A stretch of 45,311 nt of DNA from Earliella scabrosa (GCA_022605405.1 JABYQQ010000042.1:1-45311); one strand, 5' to 3'; numbered from the stretch's first letter, positions 1 through 12,485 are shown. The notes: generated by a model from the sequence alone, not told the origin. Translations and numbers: made by a program.

Positions 1-1253
1 TCGCTCCGTCCTCGTGTTCGTGCTCGTCGGTAGGGAGCAGGAGTGCGAGAGCGAGAGCAAGGGCGAGAGCGAGAGCGAGAGCGAGGACGAGGGCGGGAGC
101 AAGACGAGGCGAGAAGACGTCTCGCCTCTTCGTGATCGTGCTCGCACCTCGTGGTCGTGCTCGCAGTGCCACCCTCGTAAGCTCCGATGACGAGGGCGAG
201 AGGGATAGCGAGGGAGAGGGAGGACGAGGGCGATGACGAGGGCGAGGGCGAGGACGAGGGCGAGGGCGAGGGCGAGGTCGAGCAGCTCGAGCCGAGAGCA
301 CTTCTCGCTCGCTCCTGCTGGTCGTGCTCGCAGCGCCGCCCTCGTCGTGAGCAAGGAGAGCGAGTGCGAGGACGAGGGTGAGAGCCAGGGCGAGGATGAG
401 GGCGAGAGCGAGGGCGAGGATGAGGATTAGGGCGAGAGCGAGGGCGAGAGGGAGAGCGTCGCCGCTTGATCGCCGCTCTTGTGGTATCTGTCAGCTCCGC
501 GTCGGATCACAAGACATGCGACAAACTTACCTACGCGTTCGTAACGCCCATATCAGTGCGCTTTTGGCGAGACGCAGCCGTAGGCGGGAATGAGAGCGAG
601 CTCGAGCTCGAGCTCGCTCTGGACGGGCACGAGGTGGCGAGTTGCTGCCGAGCCTTCGAATCAGGAGTCTTCGCCTTTGTGAGGTGTCGCGGCTCGTGGT
701 GTCGGGCTAGTCGCTCTGTGTGTGCTCTCGTGCTTGTGCTGTGCCAGATGTCGAGTCAATATCAAGCGGGGACGACGACGAGGACGGCCACGAGGGTGAG
801 GAGGAGCTCGAGCTGGTCTTCATCGTCGGCGGCGAGGACGGCGAGGAGGGAGGGAGCGAGGTGAAGGTCGAGAACAGCGTCGGGGATGAGAGCGAGTTCG
901 AGCCCAGCGGACGAGGGCGAGAGCGAGACGGAGGACGAGGAGGAGAGCGAGTGCGAGTGCATGGCGTCCTCGTGGGCGAGCACAAGAGCGAGAGCGTGGG
1001 CAAGAGGGAGAGCGAGGGCGAGAGGGAGAGCGAGGCCGAGGCCGAGGCCGAGGCGCTCGAGCCCAGAGCACCTGTCCCTCCCTCCTCGTGTTCGTGCTCG
1101 CAGGGCCGCCCTGGTCGTTAGCGAGGACGATGGCGAGAGCGAGGGCGCGAGGGAGAGCGAGGACAACGGCGAGGACGATCGTGAGAGGGTGAGGGAGAGG
1201 CAGGACGAGGCTGAGGGCGAGAGCGAGGACGAGGCGAGAAGACGTCTCGCGTC
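1..1253 (+). repeat. Left copy of a 1.25 kb direct duplication
   Basis: This stretch matches 38858-40110 in the same orientation. I count about eight single-base differences plus a 1-base gap near 102; the largest cluster is around 179-185. Similarity stops abruptly after GACGTCTCGCG near 1253. The left end is cut by the window edge, so the true repeat may be longer. Confidence 0.93.
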
Positions 1254-2815
1254 CTCGTGATCGTGCTCGCAGTGCCGCCCTCGTCGTCAGCGAGGACGAT
1301 GGCGAGAGGGAGAGCGAGGACGACGGCGAGAGGGAGAGCGAGAGCGAGAGGGAGAGCGAGGACGAGGCCGAGAGCGAGCCCGAGGACGGGATTGAGGGCG
1401 AGACCGAGGACGGATATATCTGCTATGGTACCTGTTTAGTACACGAGTCCTTGTTCTGTCAAAAAACGACTGACATGATGGTACACGGTCGCGCCGGGCA
1501 GGACACGAGAGCAGGCGAGCGTGTGGTCGTCCTCGCAGTGCCGCCCTCGCTAACGACTGCTCGCAACGGTGCTGCCCTCGTCATTAGCGAGGACGAGGGC
1601 GAAACCGAGAGCGAGGGCGAGGGCGAGGACGAGGGCGGGAGGGAGGGAGATCGACAGGGAGAGCGAGGGCGAGGGCGAGTTGCTCAACGGAGAGCACTTG
1701 TCGCTCGCTCCTCGTGGTCGTGCTCGCAGCGCCGCCCTCGTCGTGGGCGAGGAAGAGAGCGAGAGCGCGAGGTAGGTCGAGGGCGAGAGGGAGGGAGATC
1801 GAGAGGGAGAGCGAGGGCGAGGGCGAGCTGCTCGAGCTGAGTGCTCGTGCTCGCAGGTCTGCCCTGCCCGTGCCCGCTGTTGGCGATGGATCGACTCAGC
1901 AGGGCGGGAGCGAGGATGGTGTGTGCCGCCCTCGTCAGTAGCGAGCACGAGGGCGAGAGGGAGAGGGAGGACGAGGAGGAGGGCGAGAGCATGGACGAGG
2001 GCGAGAACAAGAGCACTTCTCGCTCACTTCTCGTCCTCGTGCTCGCAGAGCTGCCCTCGTCCTTGGTGAGGACGAGGGCGAGGGTGAGGACGAGAGCGAG
2101 AGCGAGCGGCTCGAGATGAGTGCTCGTGCTCGCAGGTCTGCCCTTGTCATTAGCGAGTACGAGGGCGAGAGCGAGAGCGAGAGCGAGAGCGACGACGAGC
2201 AGCTCGAGCCGTCGTCCTCGCTCTCGCAGTGCTGCCCTTGTCGTTGGCGAGGACGAGGGTGAGAGGGAGACCGAGACCGAGGATGAGGGCGAGAGCGAGG
2301 ACGACGGCGAGAGCGAGGACGAGGGCAAAAGCGAGGACGACCGCCTCGCTCGCGTGCTCGTGGTCGTGCTCGCTGTGCCGCCCTCGTCGTTAGCGAGGTC
2401 GAGGGCGAGAGGAAGAGCGAGGTCGGGGGTGAGGCCGAGGGCGAGGGAAGGGCGAGGACGAGAGGGAGGACGGGGGCGAGCAGCTCGAGCAGACTGCACT
2501 TCTCGCTCGCCCCTCGTGGTCGTGGTCGCAGTGCTGCCTGCGTCGTTTCTGAGGACGAAGGTGACAGGGAGATCGAGGGAGAGCGAGGACGACGGTGAGC
2601 AGCTCGACCCGAGAGGTCTTCTCGCTCGCGTCGTCGTGGTCGTGGTCGGAGTGCCACCTCGCAGTGCTGCCTTAGCGAGCAGGAGGGCGAGAGAAGGGCG
2701 AGAGGGAGAGCGAGGGCGAGGGCGAGAGGGAGAGCGAGGGCGAGGGCGAGAGCGAGGGCGAGAGGGAGAGCGAGGGCGAGAGGGAGAGCGAGGGAGCGAC
2801 AAGTGCTGGCTGCAA
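1..2815. repeat. GA-rich low-complexity block with hairpin modules
   Basis: The plus strand is a run of GAGGGC, GAGAGC and GAGGAC hexamers with few pyrimidines, broken every 100-250 bp by a pyrimidine-rich module. The module reads roughly CAGCTCGAGCCGAGAGC, then CTTCTCGCTCGC, TCGTGGTCGTGCTCGCAG, then GCCCTCGTC-gttagcgag-GACGAGGGC. The last part is an inverted repeat, seen for example near 1090, 1273, 1575, 1925, 2048, 2136, 2230 and 2376. Long open frames run through both strands, but they encode only Arg/Ser/Glu/Leu low-complexity strings, as hexamer repeats must. I see no gene. The block is better read as satellite-like DNA able to fold into hairpins or triplexes. Confidence 0.85.
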
Positions 2816-5800
2816 CTAATGACGACGTGAGCCAGACATAGAGTGCGACGTCCAAACACGACTTGCCTGCCTCCGTACGTGAGGTGTCAACATGTGGGTC
2901 GTCGACTGGTACATTGTGTGTGTTGGCTGGCGATTGTGCAAGGACGAACGAGGCGATCTCGGCCGGCGGCGACCCCAACAAGTACTGGAATGGGGCTGTG
3001 ACAGCGAAATCTGATTTTGTGACGGCGGGACAGTTAGCACGATGACTGAGACTATGCACAGCTCACAGACAAAACAAAAGTGAGCTGTACTCACAGGTAT
3101 CGACGTGCAGACGAACTCGAGTGGTTTGTGCACAGCTCGAGGCTCTTAGACGGTGCGATCCAATGGTGTATGCGGGCAGGAGAAGCACTGCTCGAGTTGA
3201 GCTATCGGCGGCCGAAGCGTGGAGCGTAGATTGCAGCTCTGGACAGTCCTGTGCTGCAGCAGTCCAGGCCAGTGCTCACGGCTACGAACGCGGGCGTGGG
3301 TGTCGAGCGCGAGCTTCAGGACCCGAGGGCTGGTCGAGATCGGACGTGCTCGCCATATCGCGCTTCTTGAGGACGGCGAGTTCAAGATCGAGTCGTTTCG
3401 GCACGTTCGCGCGCTGGACACGTCCCGGGTGCTGCAAGCCCACGATGTGAGATCCAAGGCGATATTTAATCTGCGATGCGCAGATGCAGGAGAGCGACTG
3501 CGGTCCGTGTGGGACAGGGTCTAACATTCTGTGCGTACCTCGGGGCGAGTGCGCACGGACGGGTCCTGACACTCGACGTACGAAGGGTATCTGGAGAGCA
3601 ATGCGCAAGTGAGTCGGAGCTATTGGCGCAGATAAACGGCACGAGCTGAGCTTTCTACTCACCTCTGTTCAGCCGGTACTTGAACTGCGGCGGTCTCGTC
3701 AATAGCTTACGGGCAGGTCGGCTAGGTACGAGCAGCTGTACGCACGGTGCTCATCAAAATAGAGCACATCGATGCTCGCATTCTCGCACGCTCAGGGGTG
3801 TTGTGTCCGCGAGCTCGACTCGGACGGGTCGCGGGCCATGAATGGGCACTACAAACAAACATTGTGATAGCTATACCGCAAAGGTTTACATACCAAATCC
3901 GTCCGTCCGGGTCCCCTACAGCCTACGTGACCGCTTCAAGTCAGCTATCGAGAGAACGCAGATGTTGGAAGGGGAGAACGTACCAGCAAACCGGTGTTTG
4001 TGCAGACCCTCTCCGGCGACTGCCCTGGCTGCGAGAGCGCACTTGGGCGACGTACAGTCTGCGTCGGTACGATCTCGCCTGCCCACGCCCTCGCCTGCAT
4101 TCGTACCCGATGCAGCTCGTCGCGCAGAACGTGCCCTCGGGGAAGGACACCGCGAAGCAGTCGGGATCGTCCGACGCGGCGAGCCTCCCGGTTGCATGCA
4201 CATTCCTTCCTCGCCTTGGGCTCGTTCAGCCAGGCAGACACTTCGGGCAGCTGCTGGACGGCCTGTGCAAGCTGCCCAACAGCCTCCCTGAGCTGGACGA
4301 GCGAAAGGCGAAGAAGGACGGGGCCGTTCAGGCGACCGTCATTTTAGCGCCCATCTGCTGCGCGCATTCGCCGCCTTCCGTACGCCGTCCTTCTTCCCCC
4401 GCGTCTCGTTCAGCCCCACCAGCGCACGGTGCGGCTCTGTTGACCGGAGTACGAGCTGTATGAGCCCGTTGGGGCCAGGCAGAGGGTGGGGTGCGCTGTT
4501 GAGGCGCGAGGGGAAAGACCGGATGAATCATGATACTGCTCACCTAATAACCGGCCTTTCTGAGTCCTACTCCTGCTGCTGCTCTTCGGCCTGTGGCAGG
4601 GGGTTGGCATTGTCCTAGACTGGTGTCGGTGGACGAGGCCTGGGTCGAGGTGGAGGGAGTATCGTACCAGGTGGACGAGGAGGGCGAGGGAGCGAGGGCG
4701 AAGGCAAGGGCGTGGGCGAGGGCGAGTGCGAGTGCGAGTGCAAGAGTGATCGAGAGCGAGAGCGAGGAGCGCGGAGCGCGAGAGCGAGGAGAGCGAGAGC
4801 GAGGAGAGCGAGGTCGAGGACAGGGAGTGGGACAGGGCCCTCGGCGCCTATCCGGCTGTTGGCCCAGTGGGGCTGTCCTTCTTCAAAGAGAGCCCCGAGC
4901 GACTCAAATTGGACATGTGCGGTTCGCACAGGTCCAATGCGAGCGACAAAAGCTGTTTCACTCGGAGTCAGCAGGTAATAGGGATGGTAGTGCGAGCAAA
5001 TACGTACCGTGGGTGCCAGGCAGGGCGACCCCTGCCCGAGTCCACGGCAAGCTGAGGGCAGTGACGCAGTCGTGTCCGCCGGAGGTCGGGTCGTGTGTGT
5101 GAGCACGAGGGCGAGGACGGGGAGAGGAACGAGATCGCCTTCGGGGGCGCCGTCAAGAGCGAGCTCGAGCCGGCATGAGGGCGGGGACGAGGCAGGGCTA
5201 ACCCTAACCTACGCTCACAATACCCAAATCGGGCCACGAGCGCCCTGGCCCGACGTGCGTGGGAACGAGGGAGCCGCCAGCACATATAAACTCGCTGGCA
5301 GCTCCCTTGCTCCTGCACAGCGACCACCACCATCGGGTTTGCGGTCCTTTGGGCAGAAGCTCATGCGCGGCGAGGTCGGGTTCAGGCTGAGGGGACCCCG
5401 TTAGCAGGGCTGCCTGCGTTCCCCGCCTGTATACCTGCGCCTTGGCCCTCATGGCTCTGCACAGGAAGCCGCGGCTCCCTTGTGTGTGGCAGCTCGTCCG
5501 AAATAACACTTTTAATTTTGGGTTTGGTCTTTGTGTGGCCTTTTCTGTGTGCTGGATTGGCACTGACAGGTTTTTGTGGTGCATACTCAGAGGCAGCGCG
5601 CGTCGGGCTGCGACTCTGCTCAATATTGAACTTATCACGTGACCGTTCGTATTATGTAAGCTGCATTGCCCCTGGGAGGATGCAGCGAAAACTTCTCTTG
5701 CTCTTCTGTCTCAGACCATAACGACACCGACCTTGACTGCTGTCTCTCTACCATGTGAGTCTATTGCATGTAGGTTATAGGGTTCAATGTAACATAGTTT

Positions 5801-5832
5801 CTAGACTCATGCCCAATGATAAGAACTCCTGA
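2816..5832. other. No supported gene; degenerate unique sequence
   Basis: No frame in this 3 kb combines a plausible start, good splice sites and a recognisable protein. Overlapping open frames near 3219-3524, 3747-4463 and 3945-4241 compete with each other on both strands, as expected in GC-rich non-coding DNA. A GA-rich patch at 4664-4822 and a smaller one near 5100-5190 resemble the neighbouring repeat block. The upstream part of the 5833 gene, including any first exon, may lie near 5730-5830. Confidence 0.5.
4664..4822. repeat. Outlying GA-rich patch
   Basis: A roughly 160 bp run of GAGGGC, GAGTGC and GAGAGC hexamers, of the same composition as 1-2815 but separated from it by about 1.8 kb of mixed sequence. 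It has no coding signal. Confidence 0.7.
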
Positions 5833-7495
5833 GCGATCCGCCGCCTTCGTGCGGCAGGATTTCAACATCTCGTCGACTTGTTGGAAACATCGCCAGAAGC
5901 TCTCACCCTCCTCATCAGTTCATCTGTGCCGAAAACCCGCGCGATGTTCGAAGGCCTCGTTCGCAGGCTCGTTGACACCTGGCCGGATCTCTCGGTGTTT
6001 CGCGATCGCACCAATAAGCAAATGTTCGCCGACCTTATCGAGCATGCTGTCCGCACTAGGGTTCGGGGCGAGGTGGGAGATGCAGTCGCACAGTACCAAG
6101 CCAACAAGAATGCTGCCCGCTGGGTGCATAGGTGCGCACCTATAGTTGCATCCTTTGGGTGCAGCTCTGACTCAAATATAGGTTTGCTGTCGATCAGCTG
6201 GGGCTGAATCGCAGTGCAGGAGCCGCATGGGTGGCCGCCCTTCCCACTATCTATGTCAAGAAGCTATCCACTCCCTACCCTCCTCCTAAGACACACATCA
6301 GCGAAAGCGCGCGGATCACTGCCAAGTGGTACAAGCACTTTGCCGAAGATCCAAGGCCCGACAACCGGCACGCTCGAAAGCCCATCCACGAGGTCGATCC
6401 TGACAAGCTACAAGTCGTCATCGACCCAGAGACAAGTTGCAAAATTGTCGATCAGCGCACGAACGAGCTTATCGCAGTCGTTCTTCGCGGTGTCGTGTCT
6501 GAAGGTGGCGAAGGGGCTGGCGATGTCCTGGGTTTCCTAGCATGGGCGGCAAGCACGATCGAAGATGGGGTGCTGGGGAGGCGTTCTGTGCGGGTGCGCA
6601 ATTTCCTTGGTGTCACTCTGTGCGCGTTTAACCACATCCTCCAGCTTGAGGACTCAGGCATGCTCGTTCAGACAGGACACACCGCCGGAGCACGTTCCAA
6701 ACCTACCTTTGGCTGGGTCCGCAACATTCTGCGCAAGCGACAGCTCTCGGCCGAGTTCATCGCTAGTACAGACTATCGCACCAGTTGTCTCTTCGCGATT
6801 GCATGGAACATCTGCCGCTCGCGAATGCCAGCTGAGGTGATGGAACCCTGGCTCAAGTTCAATGCGCAGCACCAGCTTCCTTCCATGGATGCTGGACTTG
6901 GGACGACCGCGACCACTGGCGATGTCAAGATCGAACTCGGGGAAACCGAGATCATCTTTCACGACATGCAACTAGCCCCTGCATGTGGTATGTATGGGCA
7001 GAACTACTCACGGTATGTCTATATTTCTGGCCGGAGCATATCTGGCTGACTGCAGTGATGCACAGTGGACCGCACCGCGAGAAGCAGCCGCATCCATTCG
7101 CAGTGCAGTGGATCGTGCGCCGCAACCAGGGCCCCGATGCCGGTGGCCACTTTTACATCGCTTCACATGGGGTGAAGATCATGAACACTGCAGACACGAT
7201 GATCGCATGGCCACCATGGCTTTGGCATGGAACCAGCCTGCCCGATTTCCATCCCAGCGAGCGCTATCCAGACTACCAGCAGCTTGGAATGGCCTTCGTA
7301 ACCCCTCCGCGCCTGGCGACTGTCTTCGAGAAGCATGCCGAAGCCTTCAAAGCTGCCCGAAACGACCAACCCTTCGGAAAGGTTGAGACAGCTGAAGACA
7401 TAGCTGCTAGAGTTGCAGAACAGGCATTTCTCGATGAGATCGCAGCGGAGATCCGCGAGGACATGGAGAGCAGCGATGACTCAGATGAGGAGTAG
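5833..7495 (+). CDS. 2OG-Fe(II) oxygenase-like protein, TET/JBP-like candidate
   Basis: Exons are 5833-6131, 6182-7012 and 7066-7495, with introns of 50 and 53 nt; phases agree and give about 519 codons. The third exon carries GGHFYIASHG, then DTMIAWPPWLWHGTSL and QLGMAFVT. This fits the C-terminal strands of a double-stranded beta-helix, with the HGT histidine as the likely distal iron ligand. The proximal HxD is not clear: the splice used here places GPHREK where it would be expected (HxE at best). Mushrooms carry expanded TET/JBP families that oxidise 5-methylcytosine, often near KDZ elements, so that is the favoured assignment, by pattern only. The C-terminus is acidic (ESSDDSDEE). No in-frame ATG precedes 5944, so the start is unknown: either an upstream exon is missing from this model or the gene is 5' truncated. 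A stop lies at 5830. Confidence 0.6.
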
Positions 7496-7610
7496 GATAG
7501 TACATTAGGGACTTGAATGGAGAGGGGTGCATGTATTTCCAAATATGGTTCCACTTTGTCTGCGAAATCTTTGACCAGTTTGTAATTTGTGTCAATGTGG
7601 GAGGACTGGT

Positions 7611-10118
7611 TTGGCGAGATACTCTGTAACTCGCAGTCAAATGCGCAGAATTGCACCGTTCAAAATGTCATGCATCCATATGAGTGTGGCTGATTTAATG
7701 GCCCCAGTTACGAGTGCTCGCCAGAACCTGCTCAGGCGGTGCGGCCATTAACCGCCTGCAGGTGCATAGGTTCGCGAGATACTCTGTAAGGCGCTGCGAA
7801 ATGCGCCGAATTGCACCATTCAAAGTGTTACATGTTTGTATCTACATTGCTGATTTATTGGCACCCATTGCGAGTGCTCGCCGAAATCCGTTCAGGCGGG
7901 ACGGCCATTAACTGCCTGCGGGCGGATAGGTTCGCGAGATACTCTGTAAGGCGCTGCGAAATGCGCCGAATTGCACCATTCAAAGTGTTACATGTTTGTA
8001 TCTACATTGCTGGTTTATTGGCACCCATTGCGAGTGCTCGCCAAAATCCGTTCAGGCGGGACGGCCATTAACCGCCTGCGGGCGGATAGGTTCGCGAGAT
8101 ACTCTGTAAGGCGCTGCGAAATGCGCCGAATTGCACCATTCAAAGTGTTACATGTTTGTATCTACATTGCTGATTTATTGGCACCCATTGCGAGTGCTCG
8201 CCGGAGCCCGTTCAGGCGGTGCGGTCATTAACCGCCTGCGGGCGCATGGGTCTGCGAGATACTCTGTAACTCGCTGCGAAATGCGCCGAATTGCACCGTT
8301 CAAAATGTTACATGTTTGTATTTACGTTGCTGATTTATTGGCCCCCGTTGCGAGTGCTCGCCGAAATCCGTTCAGGCGGGACGGCCATTAACTGCCTGCG
8401 GGCGGATAGGTTCGCGAGATACTCTGTAAGGCGCTGCGAAATGCGCCGAATTGCACCATTCAAAGTGTTACATGTTTGTATCTACATTGCTGGTTTATTG
8501 GCACCCATTGCGAGTGCTCGCCGAAATCCGTTCAGGCGGGACGGCCATTAACCGCCTGCGGGCGGATAGGTTCGCGAGATACTCTGTAAGGCGCTGCGAA
8601 ATGCGCCGAATTGCACCATTCAAAGTGTTACATGTTTGTATCTACATTGCTGATTTATTGGCACCCATTGCGAGTGCTCGCCGGAGCCCGTTCAGGCGGT
8701 GCGGTCATTAACCGCCTGCGGGCGCATGGGTCTGCGAGATACTCTGTAACTCGCTGCGAAATGCGCCGAATTGCACCGTTCAAAATGTTACATGTTTGTA
8801 TTTACGTTGCTGATTTATTGGCCCCCGTTGCGAGTGCTCGCCGAAATCCGTTCAGGCGGGACGGCCATTAACTGCCTGCGGGCGGATAGGTTCGCGAGAT
8901 ACTCTGTAAGGCGCTGCGAAATGCGCCGAATTGCACCATTCAAAGTGTTACATGTTTGTATCTACATTGCTGGTTTATTGGCACCCATTGCGAGTGCTCG
9001 CCGAAATCCGTTCAGGCGGGACGGCCATTAACCGCCTGCGGGCGGATAGGTTCGCGAGATACTCTGTAAGGCGCTGCGAAATGCGCCGAATTGCACCATT
9101 CAAAGTGTTACATGTTTGTATTTACATTGCTGATTTATTGGCACCCATTGCGAGTGCTCGCCGGAGCCCGTTCAGGCGGTGCGGTCATTAACCGCCTGCG
9201 GGCGCATGGGTCTGCGAGATACTCTGTAACTCGCTGCGAAATGCGCCGAATTGCACCGTTCAAAATGTTACATGTTTGTATTTACGTTGCTGATTTATTG
9301 GCCCCCGTTGCGAGTGCTCGCCGAAATCCGTTCAGGCGGGACGGCCATTAACTGCCTGCGGGCGGATAGGTTCGCGAGATACTCTGTAAGGCGCTGCGAA
9401 ATGCGCCGAATTGCACCATTCAAAGTGTTACATGTTTGTATCTACATTGCTGGTTTATTGGCACCCATTGCGAGTGCTCGCCGAAATCCGTTCAGGCGGG
9501 ACGGCCATTAACCGCCTGCGGGCGGATAGGTTCGCGAGATACTCTGTAAGGCGCTGCGAAATGCGCCGAATTGCACCATTCAAAGTGTTACATGTTTGTA
9601 TTTACATTGCTGATTTATTGGCACCCATTGCGAGTGCTCGCCGGAGCCCGTTCAGGCGGTGCGGTCATTAACCGCCTGCGGGCGCATGGGTCTGCGAGAT
9701 ACTCTGTAACTCGCTGCGAAATGCGCCGAATTGCACCGTTCAAAATGTTACATGTTTGTATTTACGTTGCTGATTTATTGGCCCCCGTTGCGAGTGCTCG
9801 CCGAAATCCGTTCAGGCGGGACGGCCATTAACTGCCTGCGGGCGGATAGGTTCGCGAGATACTCTGTAAGGCGCTGCGAAATGCGCCGAATTGCACCATT
9901 CAAAGTGTTACATGTTTGTATCTACATTGCTGATTTATTGGCACCCATTGCGAGTGCTCGCCGGAGCCCGTTCAGGCAGTGCGGCCATTAACTGCCTGCG
10001 GGCGCATAGGTCCGCGAGATACTCTGTAACTCGCTGCGAAATGCGCCGAATTGCACCATTCAAAATGTTACATGTTTGTATTTACGTTGCTGATTTATTG
10101 GCCCCCGTTGCGAGTGCT
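7611..10118 (+). repeat. 160 bp satellite with 480 bp trimeric higher-order repeat
   Basis: Units begin with GCGAGATACTCTGTAA at 7611, 7771, 7931 and every 160 bp up to 10011: fifteen whole units and a partial last one ending near 10118. The first unit is diverged. From 7931 to 9850 the units cycle through three variants, giving four 480 bp trimers that are almost identical. One variant has CTGGTTTATTGG, one has GCCGGAGCCCG with TCATTAACC, and one has TTTACGTTGC with GGCCCCCGTTG. Each unit has a short inverted repeat, CAGGCGGT..ACCGCCTG. Frames of 86 codons tile the array but shift with every unit, so they are not genes. The array starts 115 bp after the stop of the 5833-7495 gene. Confidence 0.97.
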
Positions 10119-10195
10119 CAGACCCTCTTGCCAGGTGATGCAGCCAATAACCAGCCTCGAAAATGAACAAGTTCCCATACAGCTGGTAATTCGCT

Positions 10196-12105
10196 CTACT
10201 CCACCCATGCAGTCTGTCTCCGCTCCATGATACTGTGACATATTTCAAATGCTGTAATCCAGATTAGGCGGCGGACTTCCATGTTTCGCGAAGCCACCTC
10301 GCCTCCGAAAGCCGCCTGCAACCGCAAGTTGAGCTCCTGGACTTCCCAAGGGTTCAATGGTCCACTGGGAGGGTCGCAAGGTACCTGGGAGAATGCCTGA
10401 GGACCTGTATGTGGTTGGACCAGAAAGGGATTGACTTCATTCCACTCTTCGGGCTCGCGCTCGAGGAGATGGTCCATCAATTTCGGGTCGCTGGATGCTG
10501 CCCAGTCAATCCCATACTCAGCCAGTTCACCCACCGGCTCTGCATCTTCGGGAGGACCTGCTTCATCAAGCCCGCGCACCCCATCGTTGATAAGACTGAA
10601 GAGATACATATCAAATGGACTCCGATTTCGTGAACCTCACATGAAATCAGTTTGTGTGCATGTAGGGCACATCAATCAAGCTCACCTTTGAGTTGCATGA
10701 CATGGCGGTTCCACGCGCGGACCCAGTCAGTTGCATCTTCGTTGATGGCATCCTTGAACAGGTAGTGGAGAAGCCAGATATGGCCAGGGTTGTGGGCATT
10801 CAGGTGACAATGTGTCTCAAGCTCGATAAAGAAGTTCTTCCACTTCTGACCGAACCCGTTCGTCACATCATACCATAGGCGCTCGATGCGGGTATTGTGA
10901 ACACTTCTGCCATAATGTAGAGAATTAGCATAGAATGAGGGGCAGGAGAAAAGAAGGCTAGAGATTATATACCGTCCCCAGATGTAGGAACCCCGCCCTG
11001 GCCCTCGATAAGCCTCCATGAACTCGGCCACTTGCACATTTTCTCCTCCGTGATCGCCTCGGACCCGGCTGGGGACACCATGTTCAGCGATGGCCTCATG
11101 GAACACATCGAAGACTGTGCTGGCCCGGTTGTTGTCGCTCACACGAAAGCCCGTCACATAGCGAGAATGACCATCGATGAACGCATGCATGACGAGCTTC
11201 CAGCGGATGAGACCTAAGTAATCAAAGTCAGACAGACCAGACAGAGATCTTAAAGCACTCACCATGCTGTCCATCATGGTGCCACAGTGCATTTGCTCCA
11301 GCAACCTTGTAGACTCTGCGATGGATTCGGCGACTTCCGAAAACTCCTGGAACTCCATGGACGCGGATGAATGACTGGCGAAGGCGCTCTTTTGGGACTC
11401 GGTGACCCATGGCAGTGAGATGTCCCTTGAGCATGGCACGGCGATAGTTGGGGAAGCTCTCAAGGGCAAGTGAAACAATGGCATCAAGCTCATCGTCGGT
11501 AAGAGTGGATGTAGGACGGGTGGAGGACTGGTGGATGCGTGTAGTAGAGCCATCCTCGTTCTGAATTGTCTGAAAGACGGGCGCCCCTGGGGCACGTATT
11601 CCATACTCTATAGCTCTTCGCGACACTGTGCGCGAGGACCATCCGAGAACAGGAGCAAGATCGGTTGGTCCACGGAGATCGACTGCCATCGCGAGAAAGG
11701 TAGGGTCGCACTCCTTGCGGGGGCGACCCCGTCGGCCAGTGCGCGCCTCCCATGTGACGACAATGGGTGCAGTTTTGATGGTGTCAGCTGAGGCATGGCA
11801 GGCATCGTCGAGAGCTTCCACCATTCCATTGATGACTGTACGAAGAGCAGCATACTCCTCAGGAGGGAGAGCGGTCTGGTTCTAGTAGGACATTGAAAAT
11901 TTATCCACTGCACAATAGTATGAGTACAGCAGAGGCAGCTTACTTGCTCAGCACGGTGCATTAATTCTAATGCTTGTGTACGAACTTCATCGAGACGAGG
12001 AGCATCGCCAATCTGAGTATGGATAGCTACTGAGAATCGCTCGACGAGGATAGCATAGGCAGATCGTATATTGGCAAGAATGAGGGAGTCTGGAGTAGAT
12101 GCCAT
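10196..12105 (-). CDS. DDE integrase-domain protein (rve-like, mobile element origin)
   Basis: Five exons on the minus strand: 12105-11944, 11881-11263, 11213-10973, 10906-10686 and 10635-10196. Introns are 49-66 nt; the sum is 1683 nt, or 560 residues. After residue 110 there is an AT-hook-like GRRGRPRKE, then a helix-turn-helix-like LAPVLGWSSRTVSRRAIEYG. The catalytic core follows: FIDGHSRYV (D274), RVRGDHGGEN (D314) and HNTRIERLW (E349), a DD34E triad of the retroviral-integrase fold. SPFDMYLFSLINDGV follows the core. This is the integrase core family found in mushrooms and fish, and the protein should cut and join element ends in the nucleus. Start ATG 12105 was chosen because splicing from it is phase-perfect; another ATG at 12216 lies upstream in frame. 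Every exon is open, so the gene looks intact. Confidence 0.87.
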
Positions 12106-12204
12106 GTCGGGAGGATGAGGAGGAGCTGTATAGACAGTATCTACTTTGCGACGATGGAGGATGGCTGGACAAGAATGCGACAGCCCATGCTGCTGATGTA
12201 AGCC

Positions 12205-12485
12205 ATCGTGATTCACGATGATTCACGATGATTCATGGTGTGCCATAAACTCATGTCAACCAACCTTGCTGCTAATGCAACACCATGAGTCATCGTGAAT
12301 CATCGTGAATCATCGTGACTGTTGTGAATGCAAGTCCTCTGGTAAGTTGCAGGTGCTGGCCAGATGACTAAGCCTTCATCGTGGTCTACAATGATTCATC
12401 GTGAGTCGGCAAAAGGAACATTAAATATGATGCAGATGAAGGAGAGTGAATCATCGTGATTCACGATGATTCATGATGATTCACT
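12205..12485. repeat. Zone A: TCACGATGA palindrome cluster, left
   Basis: At least nine exact copies of ATCGTGA or its complement occur in 280 bp, many joined as the dyad CACGATGATTCATCGTG. Clusters lie at 12205-12236, 12285-12318, 12376-12408 and 12448-12485. The zone lies just upstream of the integrase gene start. Confidence 0.85.

Noticed and set aside
187..2859. Long frames on both strands in the GA-rich block (up to 391 codons)
   Set aside because: Hexamer repeats remain open in several frames; the products are Arg/Ser/Glu/Leu strings with no domain.
3219..4463. Possible genes on either strand (101 and 238 codon plus frames, minus frames near 3945-4241)
   Set aside because: The frames compete, no domain is recognisable and splice sites do not link them into a consistent model. 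A small decayed gene remains possible.
5198..5209. CTAACCCTAACC, telomere-like
   Set aside because: Only two units, isolated and inside mixed sequence; not a telomere.
7611..10118. Regular array resembling CRISPR or rDNA spacer repeats
   Set aside because: Units are contiguous with no variable spacers, the organism is a fungus, and no rRNA sequence is nearby. It is a satellite.
7811..10166. Series of 86-codon open frames every 160 bp
   Set aside because: They are a by-product of the satellite: the 160 bp unit shifts the frame each time, all frames look alike, and there is no start context or splice pattern.
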